From Methanomassiliicoccales archaeon LGM-DZ1 (GTDB lineage Archaea; Thermoplasmatota; Thermoplasmata; Methanomassiliicoccales; Methanomethylophilaceae): a stretch of 64,000 bases of DNA. Below the pieces are notes generated by a model. It made no database searches. It saw only the letters and a program-made list of their open reading frames with translations, and was not told where the DNA came from. Numbering within the stretch: position 1 is the first letter of the stretch; each line of letters begins with the position of its first letter. Position numbers and translations under genes: made by a program. The stretch spans positions 930,001 to 994,000 of the forward strand of contig CP115556.1 in the NCBI GenBank assembly GCA_030168595.1, read 5' to 3'. This document shows, piece by piece, positions 25,069-34,857 of the stretch.

Positions 25069-26399
25069 CGATGGGAATCAAGATACTGACAGTCGGCGGA
25101 GGCGCCAGGGAGCATGCCGCCGTCGAAGCGCTCTGGCGTTCCGGAGCGGAGATCTACGCCGTGATGAAGAACACCAACCCCGGGATCGAGGCCAGGTCCA
25201 AGAAGGTCCTGAACACCGACGAGGACGATGTCGACAGCATCTGCGACTTCGCGCTCAACAACTTCGTCGAGTACGCCTTCGTCGGCCCCGAGGCCCCCCT
25301 CGGAGCGGGCGTCGTCGATGCCCTGGAGAACATGGGCATCAAATGCGCCTCGCCCACCAAGGCCGCGGCGAGGATCGAGACCTCCAAGACGTTCATGAGG
25401 AACCTCGTCGAGAAGTACGGCATCGACGGCAACCTCAGGTACGCGAGCTTCGACAGCGAGGAGGAGGCCGTGGAGTTCGTGAAGAAGGTCGATTACCCCG
25501 TGGCCATCAAGCCTGTCGGCCTCACCGGCGGGAAGGGCGTCAAGGTCCAGGGGGACCAGCTGGCCAACCTCGACGAGACCGTTGCGTACATCCGCGAGAT
25601 CTTCGAGAACAACGTGGGCGGCGGGAAGGTCATAATCGAGGAGAAGGCCGAGGGCGAGGAGTTCACCCAGATGGTCTTCGTGAACGGGACCGACGTCATC
25701 CCCATGCCCCTGGTCCAGGACCACAAGAGGGCCTACGAGGGCGACAAAGGGCCGAACACCGGGGGCATGGGCTCCTACTCCGATGCCGACGGCCTCCTGC
25801 CGTTCGTCACGGCCGAGGAGAGGCAGAAGGCGATCGACATCGACCTCGCCATCGTCAGGGCCCTGGACAAGGAAGGGTGCCCCTACCGCGGCGTGATGTA
25901 CGGACAGTTCATGCTCACCAAGGACGGACCCAAGATCATCGAGATCAACGCGAGGTTCGGCGACCCCGAGGCCATGAACGTCCTCACCTCCCTGGAGACC
26001 AGCTTCTCCGACATCATCAAGTGGGAGGCCGGCAAGGGCCCCAGGCCGGACGTGCGCTTCGCCCCGAAGGCGACGGTCGTCAAGTACGTGGTCCCCGAGG
26101 GCTACGGGGTCAGCCCGGTCGCCGGGCACACCATCGCCATCGACACGGACGCCATCAACAAGGTCGGCGCCGTCGTCTACTACGGCAGCGTGTACAAGAA
26201 CGACGGGAAGCTCGTCACCGGGACCTCCAGGGCCGTCGGCATCGTCGGCGTGGGGGACACCATCGCCGAGGCCGAGGAGAACTGCGAAGCCGGCCTGAAG
26301 TACATAAAGTGCGAGGGCTCCTTCGTCCGCCACGACATCGGGACCCAGGCCCTCATACAGAAGCGCATAGACCACATGAAGGCCATCCGCGGCGCATGA
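25065..26399 (+). CDS. purD: Phosphoribosylamine-glycine ligase
   Basis: PurD makes GAR from phosphoribosylamine, glycine and ATP in purine synthesis. The 444-residue ATP-grasp enzyme shows 'VGGGAREHA' at the N-terminus, 'KPVGLTGGKGV' (ATP-binding lysine and glycine-rich loop), 'GPNTGGMGSYS' and 'EINARFGDPE'. It overlaps hypB upstream and truA downstream by ATGA, forming a hypB-purD-truA-translin operon. ATG 25071 is an alternative start. Confidence 0.95.
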   Translation: MTMGIKILTVGGGAREHAAVEALWRSGAEIYAVMKNTNPGIEARSKKVLNTDEDDVDSICDFALNNFVEYAFVGPEAPLGAGVVDALENMGIKCASPTKAAARIETSKTFMRNLVEKYGIDGNLRYASFDSEEEAVEFVKKVDYPVAIKPVGLTGGKGVKVQGDQLANLDETVAYIREIFENNVGGGKVIIEEKAEGEEFTQMVFVNGTDVIPMPLVQDHKRAYEGDKGPNTGGMGSYSDADGLLPFVTAEERQKAIDIDLAIVRALDKEGCPYRGVMYGQFMLTKDGPKIIEINARFGDPEAMNVLTSLETSFSDIIKWEAGKGPRPDVRFAPKATVVKYVVPEGYGVSPVAGHTIAIDTDAINKVGAVVYYGSVYKNDGKLVTGTSRAVGIVGVGDTIAEAEENCEAGLKYIKCEGSFVRHDIGTQALIQKRIDHMKAIRGA

Positions 26400-27211
26400 G
26401 GCGCTACCTGGTCAAGGTCGCATACCTCGGGGAGGGCTTCAGCGGATCGCAGGCCCAGCCTCCGGAGACCGGCCTGAGGACGGTCGCCGGCGAGGTCCGC
26501 TCGAAGCTGCTCCTCACCGATCATGTGCCCGAGGACAGGATAGACCTCAGGTTCGCCAGCCGCACCGACGCCGGAGTCTCGGCGCTCGGCAACGCGATAG
26601 CCTTCTACACCGAGTTCAAGGACCCGGAGACCATGCTCCGGGCGCTCAACTCCGTCTCCGACGGGGTCTACTACCTGGCATACCGCGAGGTGGACGATGC
26701 CTTCAACCCGAGGATCGCCGACAAACGCTATTACAGGTACTCCTGCCCCGCCGACCGCATGGACCTCCCGGCGTTCAGGGAGGCGGCGGAGCTGTTCGAG
26801 GGGCATCACGATTTCAAGCGTTTCGCCAAGAACGAGACCGGGAAATCCACAGTGATGGCGATAGACTCGGTGAACGTCAGGCTCCGCGGGAACATCATCG
26901 AGACCGATTTCTGCGCGAACTACTTCCTTTGGAACCAGATACGCAGGATAATGGCCGCGGTGATGCAGGTGGGCCTCGGGATGTCCTCGCTGCAGGATGT
27001 CAAGGAGATCCTCGCCGGCAGGGACGGGACGTTCGGACTGGCCAAGCCCGAGGGGCTCACGCTGCTGGACGTCACCTTCCCGGGGGAGGGCTTCACTTTC
27101 CCCGAGGAATGCCCCTATTCCCGCCGCATCGGCCGCGACCTGTTCAGGGACGGGCTGCGCTCCGGGTTCCACAGGACGCTGATGGACAGGTACAGGGAGG
27201 AAACAGGATGA
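26396..27211 (+). CDS. truA: tRNA pseudouridine(38-40) synthase
   Basis: TruA converts uridines 38-40 of the tRNA anticodon arm to pseudouridine. The 271-residue sequence has catalytic Asp58 in 'SRTDAGVSA', and later 'NYFLWNQIRRIM', both family marks. Its ATG overlaps the purD stop and its TGA overlaps the translin ATG. Confidence 0.95.
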   Translation: MRRYLVKVAYLGEGFSGSQAQPPETGLRTVAGEVRSKLLLTDHVPEDRIDLRFASRTDAGVSALGNAIAFYTEFKDPETMLRALNSVSDGVYYLAYREVDDAFNPRIADKRYYRYSCPADRMDLPAFREAAELFEGHHDFKRFAKNETGKSTVMAIDSVNVRLRGNIIETDFCANYFLWNQIRRIMAAVMQVGLGMSSLQDVKEILAGRDGTFGLAKPEGLTLLDVTFPGEGFTFPEECPYSRRIGRDLFRDGLRSGFHRTLMDRYREETG

Positions 27212-27798
27212 ACGGACTGGAGAAGGAGACAGCGGAGGTCCAGGAGGCCCTTTCGGAGCTCGAGGCAGCGGAGGAGCGCGCGTTCAGCGGCTCCAGGGCG
27301 ATCATCAGGAAGACCAAGACGGCGATCCATATGATCCATGTCGGCAGGAGGGACCCGGAGCTCATAGATTCCATCTCCGGGGACCTCGCCGCCCTGACGG
27401 AGAGCCTCATGGCCCACCCCCAGCTTATCTTCGGAGAACATGTGCAGTCGGCGATGGCCGAGTTCGCCGAGACGGCGATCTACGACAGCGCTCTGAGGGG
27501 AGCGGAGATCCCCGGGCATGAGCTGCTCGACGTCACCCCCGCCGCCTGGGCCCTGGGGCTGGGAGATGCCGTAGGAGAGCTCAGGAGGGACATGGTCCAG
27601 AACCTCGCCGACGGGAACACGGCCAAGGCCAGGGAGGTGTTCGCCTCCATGGAGATGCTCTGCGACGCGCTCATGTCGCTGGATGTGAAGGATTCCGTCG
27701 CCCCCGTGAGGAGGAAGCAGGACCTCGCGAGGCAGCTGGTGGAGCGCTCCCGTTCGGAGATCGCGACGGCGGCCGTCATGTCCGCGGCGCAGAGATGA
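27208..27798 (+). CDS. Translin (TRAX) family protein
   Basis: The 196-residue all-helical protein has the translin-like 'EYVEA'-class pattern, here 'FAETAIYDSAL', and 'LGLGDAVGELRRDMVQNLADGN', matching archaeal translin homologues. Eukaryotic translin/TRAX (C3PO) binds and cleaves RNA, including tRNA fragments. The archaeal role is not settled, but a position after truA is compatible with RNA processing. It is the last gene of the operon. Confidence 0.85.
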   Translation: MNGLEKETAEVQEALSELEAAEERAFSGSRAIIRKTKTAIHMIHVGRRDPELIDSISGDLAALTESLMAHPQLIFGEHVQSAMAEFAETAIYDSALRGAEIPGHELLDVTPAAWALGLGDAVGELRRDMVQNLADGNTAKAREVFASMEMLCDALMSLDVKDSVAPVRRKQDLARQLVERSRSEIATAAVMSAAQR

Positions 27799-27821
27799 TG
27801 TCCCAGACATAATGGGTCCGG

Positions 27822-27844
27822 CGGCAGGGATCCTGCCGTATTTT
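27822..27844 (+). terminator. Hairpin plus T-run ending the hypB-purD-truA-translin operon
   Basis: CGGCAGG-GAT-CCTGCCG (27822-27838) is a perfect 7-bp stem followed by TATTTT, 23 bp after the translin stop. Confidence 0.55.
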
Positions 27845-27863
27845 CCAGAAATTCAGAATAATG

Positions 27864-27882
27864 CCGGGGAAATGCCCCCCGG
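27864..27882 (-). terminator. Hairpin after the surface-protein operon
   Basis: Read leftward, CCGGGG and CCCCGG form a 6-bp stem with a 7-nt loop just past the stop of the 258-residue surface protein. AT-rich sequence follows it. Confidence 0.35.
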
Positions 27883-27895
27883 GAAAAGGTTTGAT

Positions 27896-28672
27896 TCAGC
27901 GCCTGGCCTTGGGCTTCCCGTAGTTCTTGACGGGCTTCCTGTAGATCCAGATGAAGACGATGATCAGGATGATCACTATGAGGGCCATCAGGTACGACTG
28001 CCAGTTGCTGTCGTCCTGATTGTAGTAGAACGTCTTCTCGCCGGAGACGACTGTGGAGCCGTCGGCCGAAGCGACATAGTAGGTGTGCTTGCCGGAGCTC
28101 AGATCGGAGTCGTAGTAGCCGTAGGTGAGAGTCTGGGACTTGCCGGGCGCGATGCTCAGCGATGTGCTGCTGTCCTCGATCATCGTCCCGTCCACATAGA
28201 AGTAGACGTTGGTGCTGATGCTGACAGAGCCGGTGTTCTCCAGGGTCATCGAGAGAGTGATGGGCTCGTGGACCCCGATCCTGACCGAGTCGGTATAGGT
28301 GAGGGTATCATCACCTAGTTTCTCGGTCCAGGTCACGGTAAGGGTGTACTTGCCGGTCGTGGTGGGCGCAGTGACCTTCAGGGTCGCCGACCCGCCGTTG
28401 GACAGATCTCCCGAGCTGGGGCTGACCGCGCTGCTCTGGGTGGTCCCGGAGGAGTTGGTCAGCTTGGCCTCGTACGATATGGCGGACGGGTCGCCGGCAG
28501 ACTCCGTGAAGGAGATCGTGAACTCCAGTTCGCCGCCGGTCTTGGTGTCTGTGTCGTCGGCCGCCGTGACCGAATGGTTGGCGACGCTCTCGGCATCGGA
28601 ATCCGGGCCGCTGAGGACGGCCGCGAATGCCAGGGCGGCCATGACGGCCGCCAATACTGCGATCAACTTCAC
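27896..28672 (-). CDS. Secreted, membrane-anchored surface protein with Ig/CARDB-like domains
   Basis: The 258 residues begin with a clear signal peptide (Lys, then ~18 hydrophobic residues, ending near 'SDAES'). Two beta-rich, Ser/Thr/Gly-rich domains follow, resembling CARDB or Ig-like folds. The protein ends with a ~20-residue membrane helix ('LMALIVIILIIVFIWIYR') and a basic tail, so most of it faces outside. The start is GTG at 28672, overlapping the stop of the giant gene upstream (GTGA), so both are made together. It may be a partner or small relative of that protein. Function unknown. Confidence 0.75.
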   Translation of the reverse strand: MKLIAVLAAVMAALAFAAVLSGPDSDAESVANHSVTAADDTDTKTGGELEFTISFTESAGDPSAISYEAKLTNSSGTTQSSAVSPSSGDLSNGGSATLKVTAPTTTGKYTLTVTWTEKLGDDTLTYTDSVRIGVHEPITLSMTLENTGSVSISTNVYFYVDGTMIEDSSTSLSIAPGKSQTLTYGYYDSDLSSGKHTYYVASADGSTVVSGEKTFYYNQDDSNWQSYLMALIVIILIIVFIWIYRKPVKNYGKPKARR

Positions 28673-31600
28673 TTTCTGCGTGAGAACATCCCCCTCTTGC
28701 TTCCGCTGTAGACCATCATGAAGATGATGATCACAGCGATGACCGTCAGAGCCCAGAAGGTGCTGCTGATACCGGCCTCGCTGTTGTCTGCATCGCCGCC
28801 GCTGACGCTGCCGTCAGTGGTGCTGATGCTTCCGGTCTGGTAGGTCAGGGTCGTCTCGGCGATGTCTCCGGTGACGGTCACACTGGCCGCGTTGGTTGCA
28901 TCGCCCAGGGTGTTGACCAGGGTGATGTAGACAGGAGTGACGGAGTCTCCGGCCACGACGACGCTCGCCGTGTCGCCGGAGGCCAGCACCTTGCTGATGC
29001 CGCCGTACTCGATCACCATCTGCCACCCGTCAGGCAGGCTTGCCGACGGTGTGAGGCTCACGGTCTTAAGGCCCATGCAGGTGTTGGTCACCGTGACCGC
29101 GTACCTGTACGAAGCGCCGGTGTACTGCGACGGCAGGGCGCTGTCGCCGGAGGTGACGATCGTCACCTCGCCGGTGTCGCCGGTGCGTGTGAAGGTGTAG
29201 TCGGAGGTATTGCCGTTCCTGTACTTCTCCAGGCAGATCGCTCCGACAGGCAGGGTGTCGGCCAGGGTCCCGTCGGAACTGTAGACCGCCACCTTCAGGC
29301 TGTCGGTGAACGCACCGACGGAGTCGGCGCTGTAGATGCCCTTGACCTCGGTCTCCGTGCTTCCGTTGGCGGGAACGAGGATGAAGTACGCCTTGTTCAG
29401 GGTGAGGCTGCCGCTTCCGATCAGATAGTACACAACATCGTTGTCGGAGTTGTTGTAGATCTTGATCTTGACAGTGGCTTCTCCGTCTGCGAACTGCGCA
29501 GATGTCACATCGGCAGGGACGGTCCCGGTGTAATCGGTGTTGAACACCTTCGAGTCCGAAGCGTACACGGGGTTGTAGGTGATGCTGCTGTCATCGTCCG
29601 CATCGACAGTGGTCTTGGACACCGAGCTGACCTCGGTGAGCGTCGAAACGGCCTCGATGACGGTATCGCCGGAGTTCCCTGCGTAGACCGAGAAGGCCGC
29701 ATCGTCGCTCTTGGCGATGCCTGCGAACGCGAAGTACAGGGTGTACGAATCTCCGGCCTCGTCCTTGGGCAGCTCGACAGTGTACCTGCCGTCGGACGGG
29801 GACACGAATGCCAGGACAGCGAAGTTCTTCGCGGCCAGGGTACCGGATCCGCTCGCGTAGAACCCTGCGGCGACGACTCCGTCGGCATCGGTGCCGAGGG
29901 ACCCGGTGACTGTCACCGTGTCGTATGTCGTTGTGAGGTCGGCGGTCGTTCCGGAAGCGGAGGAGGAACCATCAACTGCGGCGGTCGCGGCCTTGCTGTT
30001 CAGCACGGCCTTGATAGTGTAAATCTCGTCGTATGACTGCTTGGCGAAGTAGTACCAGACGGTGGTGACGCCGTCGGTTGTGCTCTCCGATCCGGTCCAG
30101 TAATTGTCGGACAGGGTGTAATCGGAGTAGCCGGGCAGGAACGAGAGGTGGGCGGACAGCGAATCCACCGTGACGGTCGCTCCCTGGGCGTACGTGACCT
30201 TCACCGGGACGATATCGACGGCTTCTCCGTCAAGGACTGCCTTGCCGGAGTAGCTGCTGCCATCGTACTCGTAAACGATGTACACGGTCGTGGAGGTGAA
30301 GTACTGCTGAGCATTGCTCTGATCGCTGTCATCACTGATGCTGATGGTGTACTGCCCGGGCATCAGCTCCGGGATGGCCCCGGAAGTGTCGTAGGACACG
30401 GTGTAGGTCCCGTCGCTGTTGGATACCAGCGTGTAGACGTTGGCAGATGTCCTGGTGGACTTCAGCTCGTACTGGACGGCGCTGCTGAGGGAGATCAGGT
30501 TGCCGTCGGAATCGTACAGCGATATAGTTCCGCCGTTAGCGGCCACAGCGTTCACGGTCTGGCTCCCCGTAGAGGACGAGGAGGTGCTGACCGAGAATGT
30601 CAGAGACTGGCTGGAGTTGGACGAGACCTCGGAGAAGGTGTGCGAGTAGTCCTCCGTCATTGTGAACATGCCTGTGTTGCGCAGATCGTCCTTGAGCACC
30701 TTCACGGTGGCATCGGATCCCTGGGGGACCCAGATAACAGCCCTTCCGGTGGAGGAGGAGCTGGTCCCGCAGTTGGTGAGGACGGTGAAGGAGTAATCGG
30801 TGCTGTCGACAGTGACGGTCGCCGAGACCCCCACGTAGGGCAGGTAGTTGTATGACGAGGTGGAGGTCCTGTTGGTGTTGGCGCTGACCGAGAGGGTGAC
30901 GCTGTAGGCAGAGACCAGGCTGATGTCGCAGGTCGCATCGCCGGAGACGGCCAGAGTGCCGTAATAGACCTCGCTGCCGCCGTAGGCGTAGACAGTGTAA
31001 TCTCCGTCGGGCAGGTAGGCGGTGTAGGCGCCGGTGCCTGAAACAGAGGCATAGGTGAACACAGCGCCGTCGCTCTTGATGAAGACGACGGTCGCGTTGA
31101 TCTTCTGGCCGTCGGCCTCGGAGACAGTACCGGTGACGGTGCGGGCATCGTACTCGGTGAGCGCAGGGCTCGACGAGGACGCGCTGAAGACTGCGTAGGC
31201 GATCTTGCCGGCGGACAGCTGGTACGCAGTGTACGTGTTGCCGGTGACCGTCATGGGCAGGTAGGCCGTGGAGCCGTCGGTGCGGCCGGAGAACCCGACC
31301 GCCGACACGACGGCATCGCCGGAGAACCCGGAGACCGTGACCGACTCCGCCGGGTAGGCGGCGATGGTCATGGTCCTGTCGGACCCGCTCGAGGACATGG
31401 TGGTGTTGGATGAGGAGGAGCCGTAGAGGCCGTCGGAGGCGACCGATCCGGCGTAGGTGCCGGCGGTCACGTAAATGACGGCCTTGCCGTCCGCTCCGGT
31501 GGTCCCGGTGTAGGAGATGCCCGAAGTGGTCTCGGTCAGGGTGACCTCGGTGCCGGAGGCGTATCCCTGGGTCAGTCCGTTGGTGACTGTAACGGTGACC

Positions 31601-34600
31601 TTGCCGCCGGTGAGCGCGATCCTAAGATCGGAGCCGTCGCCGATGATGACGGTGGCGGTTCCGACGGTGGTCCCGTTCTCGGAAGTGACGGTCACAGTGT
31701 ACTTGTCGGGCAGGATGCCTGAGGTCAGGCCTCTCAGGTCGAGCGTCCCGCTGCTGACAGGCACGCTGTATGTCTTGCCGCTGGCAGTGCCCTCGAGGAG
31801 GGCGGTGCCGCTGATAGATGACTCTGTGCCGCCGACAGTGATGACTGCGGAGGACGGAGTGACGGCAGTGACGGTCAGGTTCAGGCTCGTCGAAGTGCTG
31901 GAGTCGATGACCGTAGTGGACAGCGCGACGCCGTCCCTTCCGCCGGTCGATCCGGCGTACAGGACGAGGTAGGAGTCGGAGCCGGCCGGGACATGCACGG
32001 TAAAGGTGCCGTCGGAGGCGGTGTAGGCTGTGCTTCCCCTGACATATGTCCCGAGGTTGCTGTCGTAGGTGTAGACGGAGGCCCTGATGCCCTCGACGGC
32101 GCTGCCGGAGGCGGTCACGGTGCCCGTATAGGTCTCGGTCGTGGAGCTCGCATCGTCGGCGGTGTACTCCAGGAGCATGACACTGGACAGGTAGTTGATG
32201 ACCCCGCCGTCGGTCTTCTGCTTGGCGATGGCCTCGTAGGCATCCATCTCAGTCCATCCGGAGGAGGAACTGGTGGCGCTGTCGTCCGCATTGTACATGA
32301 CGTGCCAGTAGGCGATCTTGAATCCGTCGATGCCGGTCAGGGGCTTGACGGTCACGTCGCTGCCGGCGGCCGCAAGCGCGGAGAGCAGGGCGTACGAGTT
32401 GCTGTACCCGGTCGCGTCGATGCCGATGAGGGCGTTCCAGAGGAACGTCTCGTACATGGCCGAGGTGTAGCTCGTGTAGCCATAGTAGGCGTTGTAGCTG
32501 TAGAAGTAGGTCGGGGCATTGTAGTTCCCGGCGGAGTACTGGCCGAAGTAGGCCATGGTGGAGAAGGAGGAGCTGTCGCCGTAGTAGAGGGGCAGCATGC
32601 TCCCGTCGAGCTCGATGTACTGGATCCCGGTCCTGCCCGACGCTGCGCATACGTCATGATAGAGCGCCTGGATCTGGGCCTCGGTGAGGTTGGCCGTGAG
32701 GTAGTGGGAAGCGGCGTAGTACACCGCGTTCTCGGAGGTCAGCGAGTTCAGCTTGATGCCGGAGTGGTCTGAGGAGCTGTTGGCGATGGCCTCGCGGGCG
32801 GCCGAGGGGTCGTCCACGAGATTCTCGAAGATCTCCGCCTTCGTATCGTCGCCGAAGACGCTCTTGATGACGCTGTCGAACCAGGCGGCGTCGTGGTTGA
32901 GGATCATCCTGATGGTCATCACGGCGACCGTGTTGGCCGATGAGCTGCCCAGGTAGATCTGGGACATCGGCACGGTCCCGCCGCCGTTGGAATCGGTGAC
33001 GCTCTTGAAGCCGGCCTCGGCCGCGTAATCGGAGTTGGAGATCCAGGTCACGATGCCTCCGTCGACGTCCTGGGTCGAGTAATAGGACCAGAGGGCGGAC
33101 GACTCGGAATCGTCGGAGGTCTGTATGTCGTAGCTGAGCCCGCCGAAATAGCCGGCCTTCTCGTCGTTGGAGGGCGTGGCCGCATCCGCTGCCAGGACGG
33201 CATTGGGGACGGCGACCAGGAACACCGCGATGAGGACGGTGGCCAGCGGGAAGAACTTCAGGGACTTCCTGGCGCCGGCCTTGAAGCCGTTGCCACGGAG
33301 GGACCTGAAGTATGATTTCAGGTCCACCGCCCTGATGACCTTCACCGAGAGGATGCCGCACCCTGCCGCGAAGGCGGGGCCGGCGAGGACGGCATAGCTG
33401 CTGTCGAACCATCCGACGAAGAACATCGAGAAGATGTACAGCAGGGAGAAGCCGTACAGCCTGGAGGAGGCGTGGGCCCTGTACCTGTAGAGCATCCAGC
33501 ATCCGAGGATGAACGGGAACCAGAGGGTGAGCCAGCCGTAGTACGATGCCATGTCGGAGATCGAGGTCCTGGTCGCATTGTCGGCAAGGTCCTCCATGAG
33601 GGTGCCGCTGTAGACGCTGTTGCCGTGGAATATCGCGTGCGAGAGGTCCCCGTCGAGGAACATGATGACGACGGCGACCGCGACGATGACGACGGCGAAG
33701 ACGGGGATGGTGGCCACCCAGGGCTTCTTGGCAACGCAGGCGAAGGCAGTGGCGTATATTGCCGTGAGCACACCGAGCACGACCGCTCCGGAGGCAACGG
33801 CATCCCACTGGCCGACCGCACCGTACCAGACTGCGGCGCAGATGATGCCGGCCGCGAGGATGATATCGGCGATGGCGACGGCGGGCCACATGTCCCTGCC
33901 GGAGATGCGCTGGACGATCAGCGATATGCCCAGGATGACGGCGATGACGACGAAGATCATCCAGAATCCCGTCCAGGAGAGGACGGTGATCCCGAACATG
34001 ACGGCCGCCAGGACCGTCGGAACGAGGACCTTCCTGTCCTTCAGCACGCCCTTGGGTCCGCTGGGCTGGCCTTCATCGGCGGCCTTGAGGGCGCACAGGA
34101 TGAAGTAGACCATCAGGGACGCGAAGAAGCAGATGAACGCGAACCCGGAGCCGCTCGAGAAGGGAGTGGTCATTATGATGAGGCCGAAGAACGCATAGAA
34201 GAGCGCCGAGACGACACCTACCACACGGTCCTCGCGGTACATCTTCTTGCCGATGCCGTAGATCACGATGCAGGTGAGGGCACCGAGTATGGGCGCCGCC
34301 CAGGCGATGGTCCCGGCTGCCGCGGTGCGGTCCGAGATGCCGAAAGCCGTCACGATCTGCGCTATGCCCGCCATGATGTAATCGTAGGCCGGCCCGTAGG
34401 CGCTCACAGACCCGAACGGATAGTTCAGGGAGGCGACGCTGGACGGGTCGTAGGTGCCCGCCATGATCTCCATGACGATGCGGAGGTTGCTGCTCGCGCT
34501 GCTGCCGCCGGACAGGGCGTAATTGTCGCCGGCGGAGATCCCGTACGCGTAGACGAACCTTACCAGGAAGGCCGCCAGAACGATCACGAACAGGGAAAGC

Positions 34601-34710
34601 GGGAGCCAGTGCTCTTTGAGCCAACCTATGCCGCCTTCGCTCTTGACAGCGGGTGCGGCAGGGGCTTCGCCCTCTTCGGGCGAGGCTTTTCCTTTTCCAA
34701 ATATGCGCAT
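28669..34710 (-). CDS. Giant surface protein with a degenerate STT3/AglB-like membrane domain
   Basis: The product is 2013 residues. Residues ~35-500 hold about 12-13 membrane helices with the oligosaccharyltransferase layout, including 'DPSSVASLNYPFGSVSAYGP' and 'APILGALTCIVIYGIGKK'. The catalytic parts are altered. The first acidic loop reads 'AGDNYALSGG', the second DxD region reads 'TTPFSSGSG', and where WWDYG is expected the closest match is W556-I-S-N-S-D-Y562. Residues ~520-820 resemble the AglB soluble head. About 1100 Ser/Thr/Val/Gly-rich residues follow, with repeated carboxypeptidase-regulatory-like units ('VTGTVSEADGQKI'-type), then a C-terminal helix and basic tail. It is probably not an active glycosyltransferase but a large anchored cell-surface protein. 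An active enzyme with divergent motifs cannot be excluded. Confidence 0.75.
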   Translation of the reverse strand: MRIFGKGKASPEEGEAPAAPAVKSEGGIGWLKEHWLPLSLFVIVLAAFLVRFVYAYGISAGDNYALSGGSSASSNLRIVMEIMAGTYDPSSVASLNYPFGSVSAYGPAYDYIMAGIAQIVTAFGISDRTAAAGTIAWAAPILGALTCIVIYGIGKKMYREDRVVGVVSALFYAFFGLIIMTTPFSSGSGFAFICFFASLMVYFILCALKAADEGQPSGPKGVLKDRKVLVPTVLAAVMFGITVLSWTGFWMIFVVIAVILGISLIVQRISGRDMWPAVAIADIILAAGIICAAVWYGAVGQWDAVASGAVVLGVLTAIYATAFACVAKKPWVATIPVFAVVIVAVAVVIMFLDGDLSHAIFHGNSVYSGTLMEDLADNATRTSISDMASYYGWLTLWFPFILGCWMLYRYRAHASSRLYGFSLLYIFSMFFVGWFDSSYAVLAGPAFAAGCGILSVKVIRAVDLKSYFRSLRGNGFKAGARKSLKFFPLATVLIAVFLVAVPNAVLAADAATPSNDEKAGYFGGLSYDIQTSDDSESSALWSYYSTQDVDGGIVTWISNSDYAAEAGFKSVTDSNGGGTVPMSQIYLGSSSANTVAVMTIRMILNHDAAWFDSVIKSVFGDDTKAEIFENLVDDPSAAREAIANSSSDHSGIKLNSLTSENAVYYAASHYLTANLTEAQIQALYHDVCAASGRTGIQYIELDGSMLPLYYGDSSSFSTMAYFGQYSAGNYNAPTYFYSYNAYYGYTSYTSAMYETFLWNALIGIDATGYSNSYALLSALAAAGSDVTVKPLTGIDGFKIAYWHVMYNADDSATSSSSGWTEMDAYEAIAKQKTDGGVINYLSSVMLLEYTADDASSTTETYTGTVTASGSAVEGIRASVYTYDSNLGTYVRGSTAYTASDGTFTVHVPAGSDSYLVLYAGSTGGRDGVALSTTVIDSSTSTSLNLTVTAVTPSSAVITVGGTESSISGTALLEGTASGKTYSVPVSSGTLDLRGLTSGILPDKYTVTVTSENGTTVGTATVIIGDGSDLRIALTGGKVTVTVTNGLTQGYASGTEVTLTETTSGISYTGTTGADGKAVIYVTAGTYAGSVASDGLYGSSSSNTTMSSSGSDRTMTIAAYPAESVTVSGFSGDAVVSAVGFSGRTDGSTAYLPMTVTGNTYTAYQLSAGKIAYAVFSASSSSPALTEYDARTVTGTVSEADGQKINATVVFIKSDGAVFTYASVSGTGAYTAYLPDGDYTVYAYGGSEVYYGTLAVSGDATCDISLVSAYSVTLSVSANTNRTSTSSYNYLPYVGVSATVTVDSTDYSFTVLTNCGTSSSSTGRAVIWVPQGSDATVKVLKDDLRNTGMFTMTEDYSHTFSEVSSNSSQSLTFSVSTSSSSTGSQTVNAVAANGGTISLYDSDGNLISLSSAVQYELKSTRTSANVYTLVSNSDGTYTVSYDTSGAIPELMPGQYTISISDDSDQSNAQQYFTSTTVYIVYEYDGSSYSGKAVLDGEAVDIVPVKVTYAQGATVTVDSLSAHLSFLPGYSDYTLSDNYWTGSESTTDGVTTVWYYFAKQSYDEIYTIKAVLNSKAATAAVDGSSSASGTTADLTTTYDTVTVTGSLGTDADGVVAAGFYASGSGTLAAKNFAVLAFVSPSDGRYTVELPKDEAGDSYTLYFAFAGIAKSDDAAFSVYAGNSGDTVIEAVSTLTEVSSVSKTTVDADDDSSITYNPVYASDSKVFNTDYTGTVPADVTSAQFADGEATVKIKIYNNSDNDVVYYLIGSGSLTLNKAYFILVPANGSTETEVKGIYSADSVGAFTDSLKVAVYSSDGTLADTLPVGAICLEKYRNGNTSDYTFTRTGDTGEVTIVTSGDSALPSQYTGASYRYAVTVTNTCMGLKTVSLTPSASLPDGWQMVIEYGGISKVLASGDTASVVVAGDSVTPVYITLVNTLGDATNAASVTVTGDIAETTLTYQTGSISTTDGSVSGGDADNSEAGISSTFWALTVIAVIIIFMMVYSGSKRGMFSRRK

Positions 34711-34743
34711 TTTCGAATCTCCAATTATAAATCGGAATGCGCA
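34704..34743 (-). promoter_or_regulatory. Promoter of the giant surface gene flanked by inverted repeats
   Basis: TGCGCAT (34704-34710, including the start codon) and ATGCGCA (34737-34743) are a perfect 7-bp inverted pair. They enclose a TATA-like ATTTATAAT (read leftward, ~34723-34731) and a TGGAG ribosome-binding site 8 nt from the ATG. Confidence 0.45.
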
Positions 34744-34857
34744 AACATGCAGGACTTGTTATTTATACGTTCAGGGCGCGTAATTATAATAAATACAATA
34801 GGAAAGGCCGGACCCGGAACGGAATCGGCGCCTGCCGCGCCGCATTTCCCGTCTGGG

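Noticed and set aside
24963-26375. A 470-codon minus-strand frame opposite purD
   Set aside because: Antisense shadow of purD with skewed composition; purD has all catalytic motifs.
28669-34710. Calling the giant protein an active AglB
   Set aside because: The fold-level resemblance is good but the DxD and WWDYG motifs are not recognisable, so I did not assign the gene symbol.
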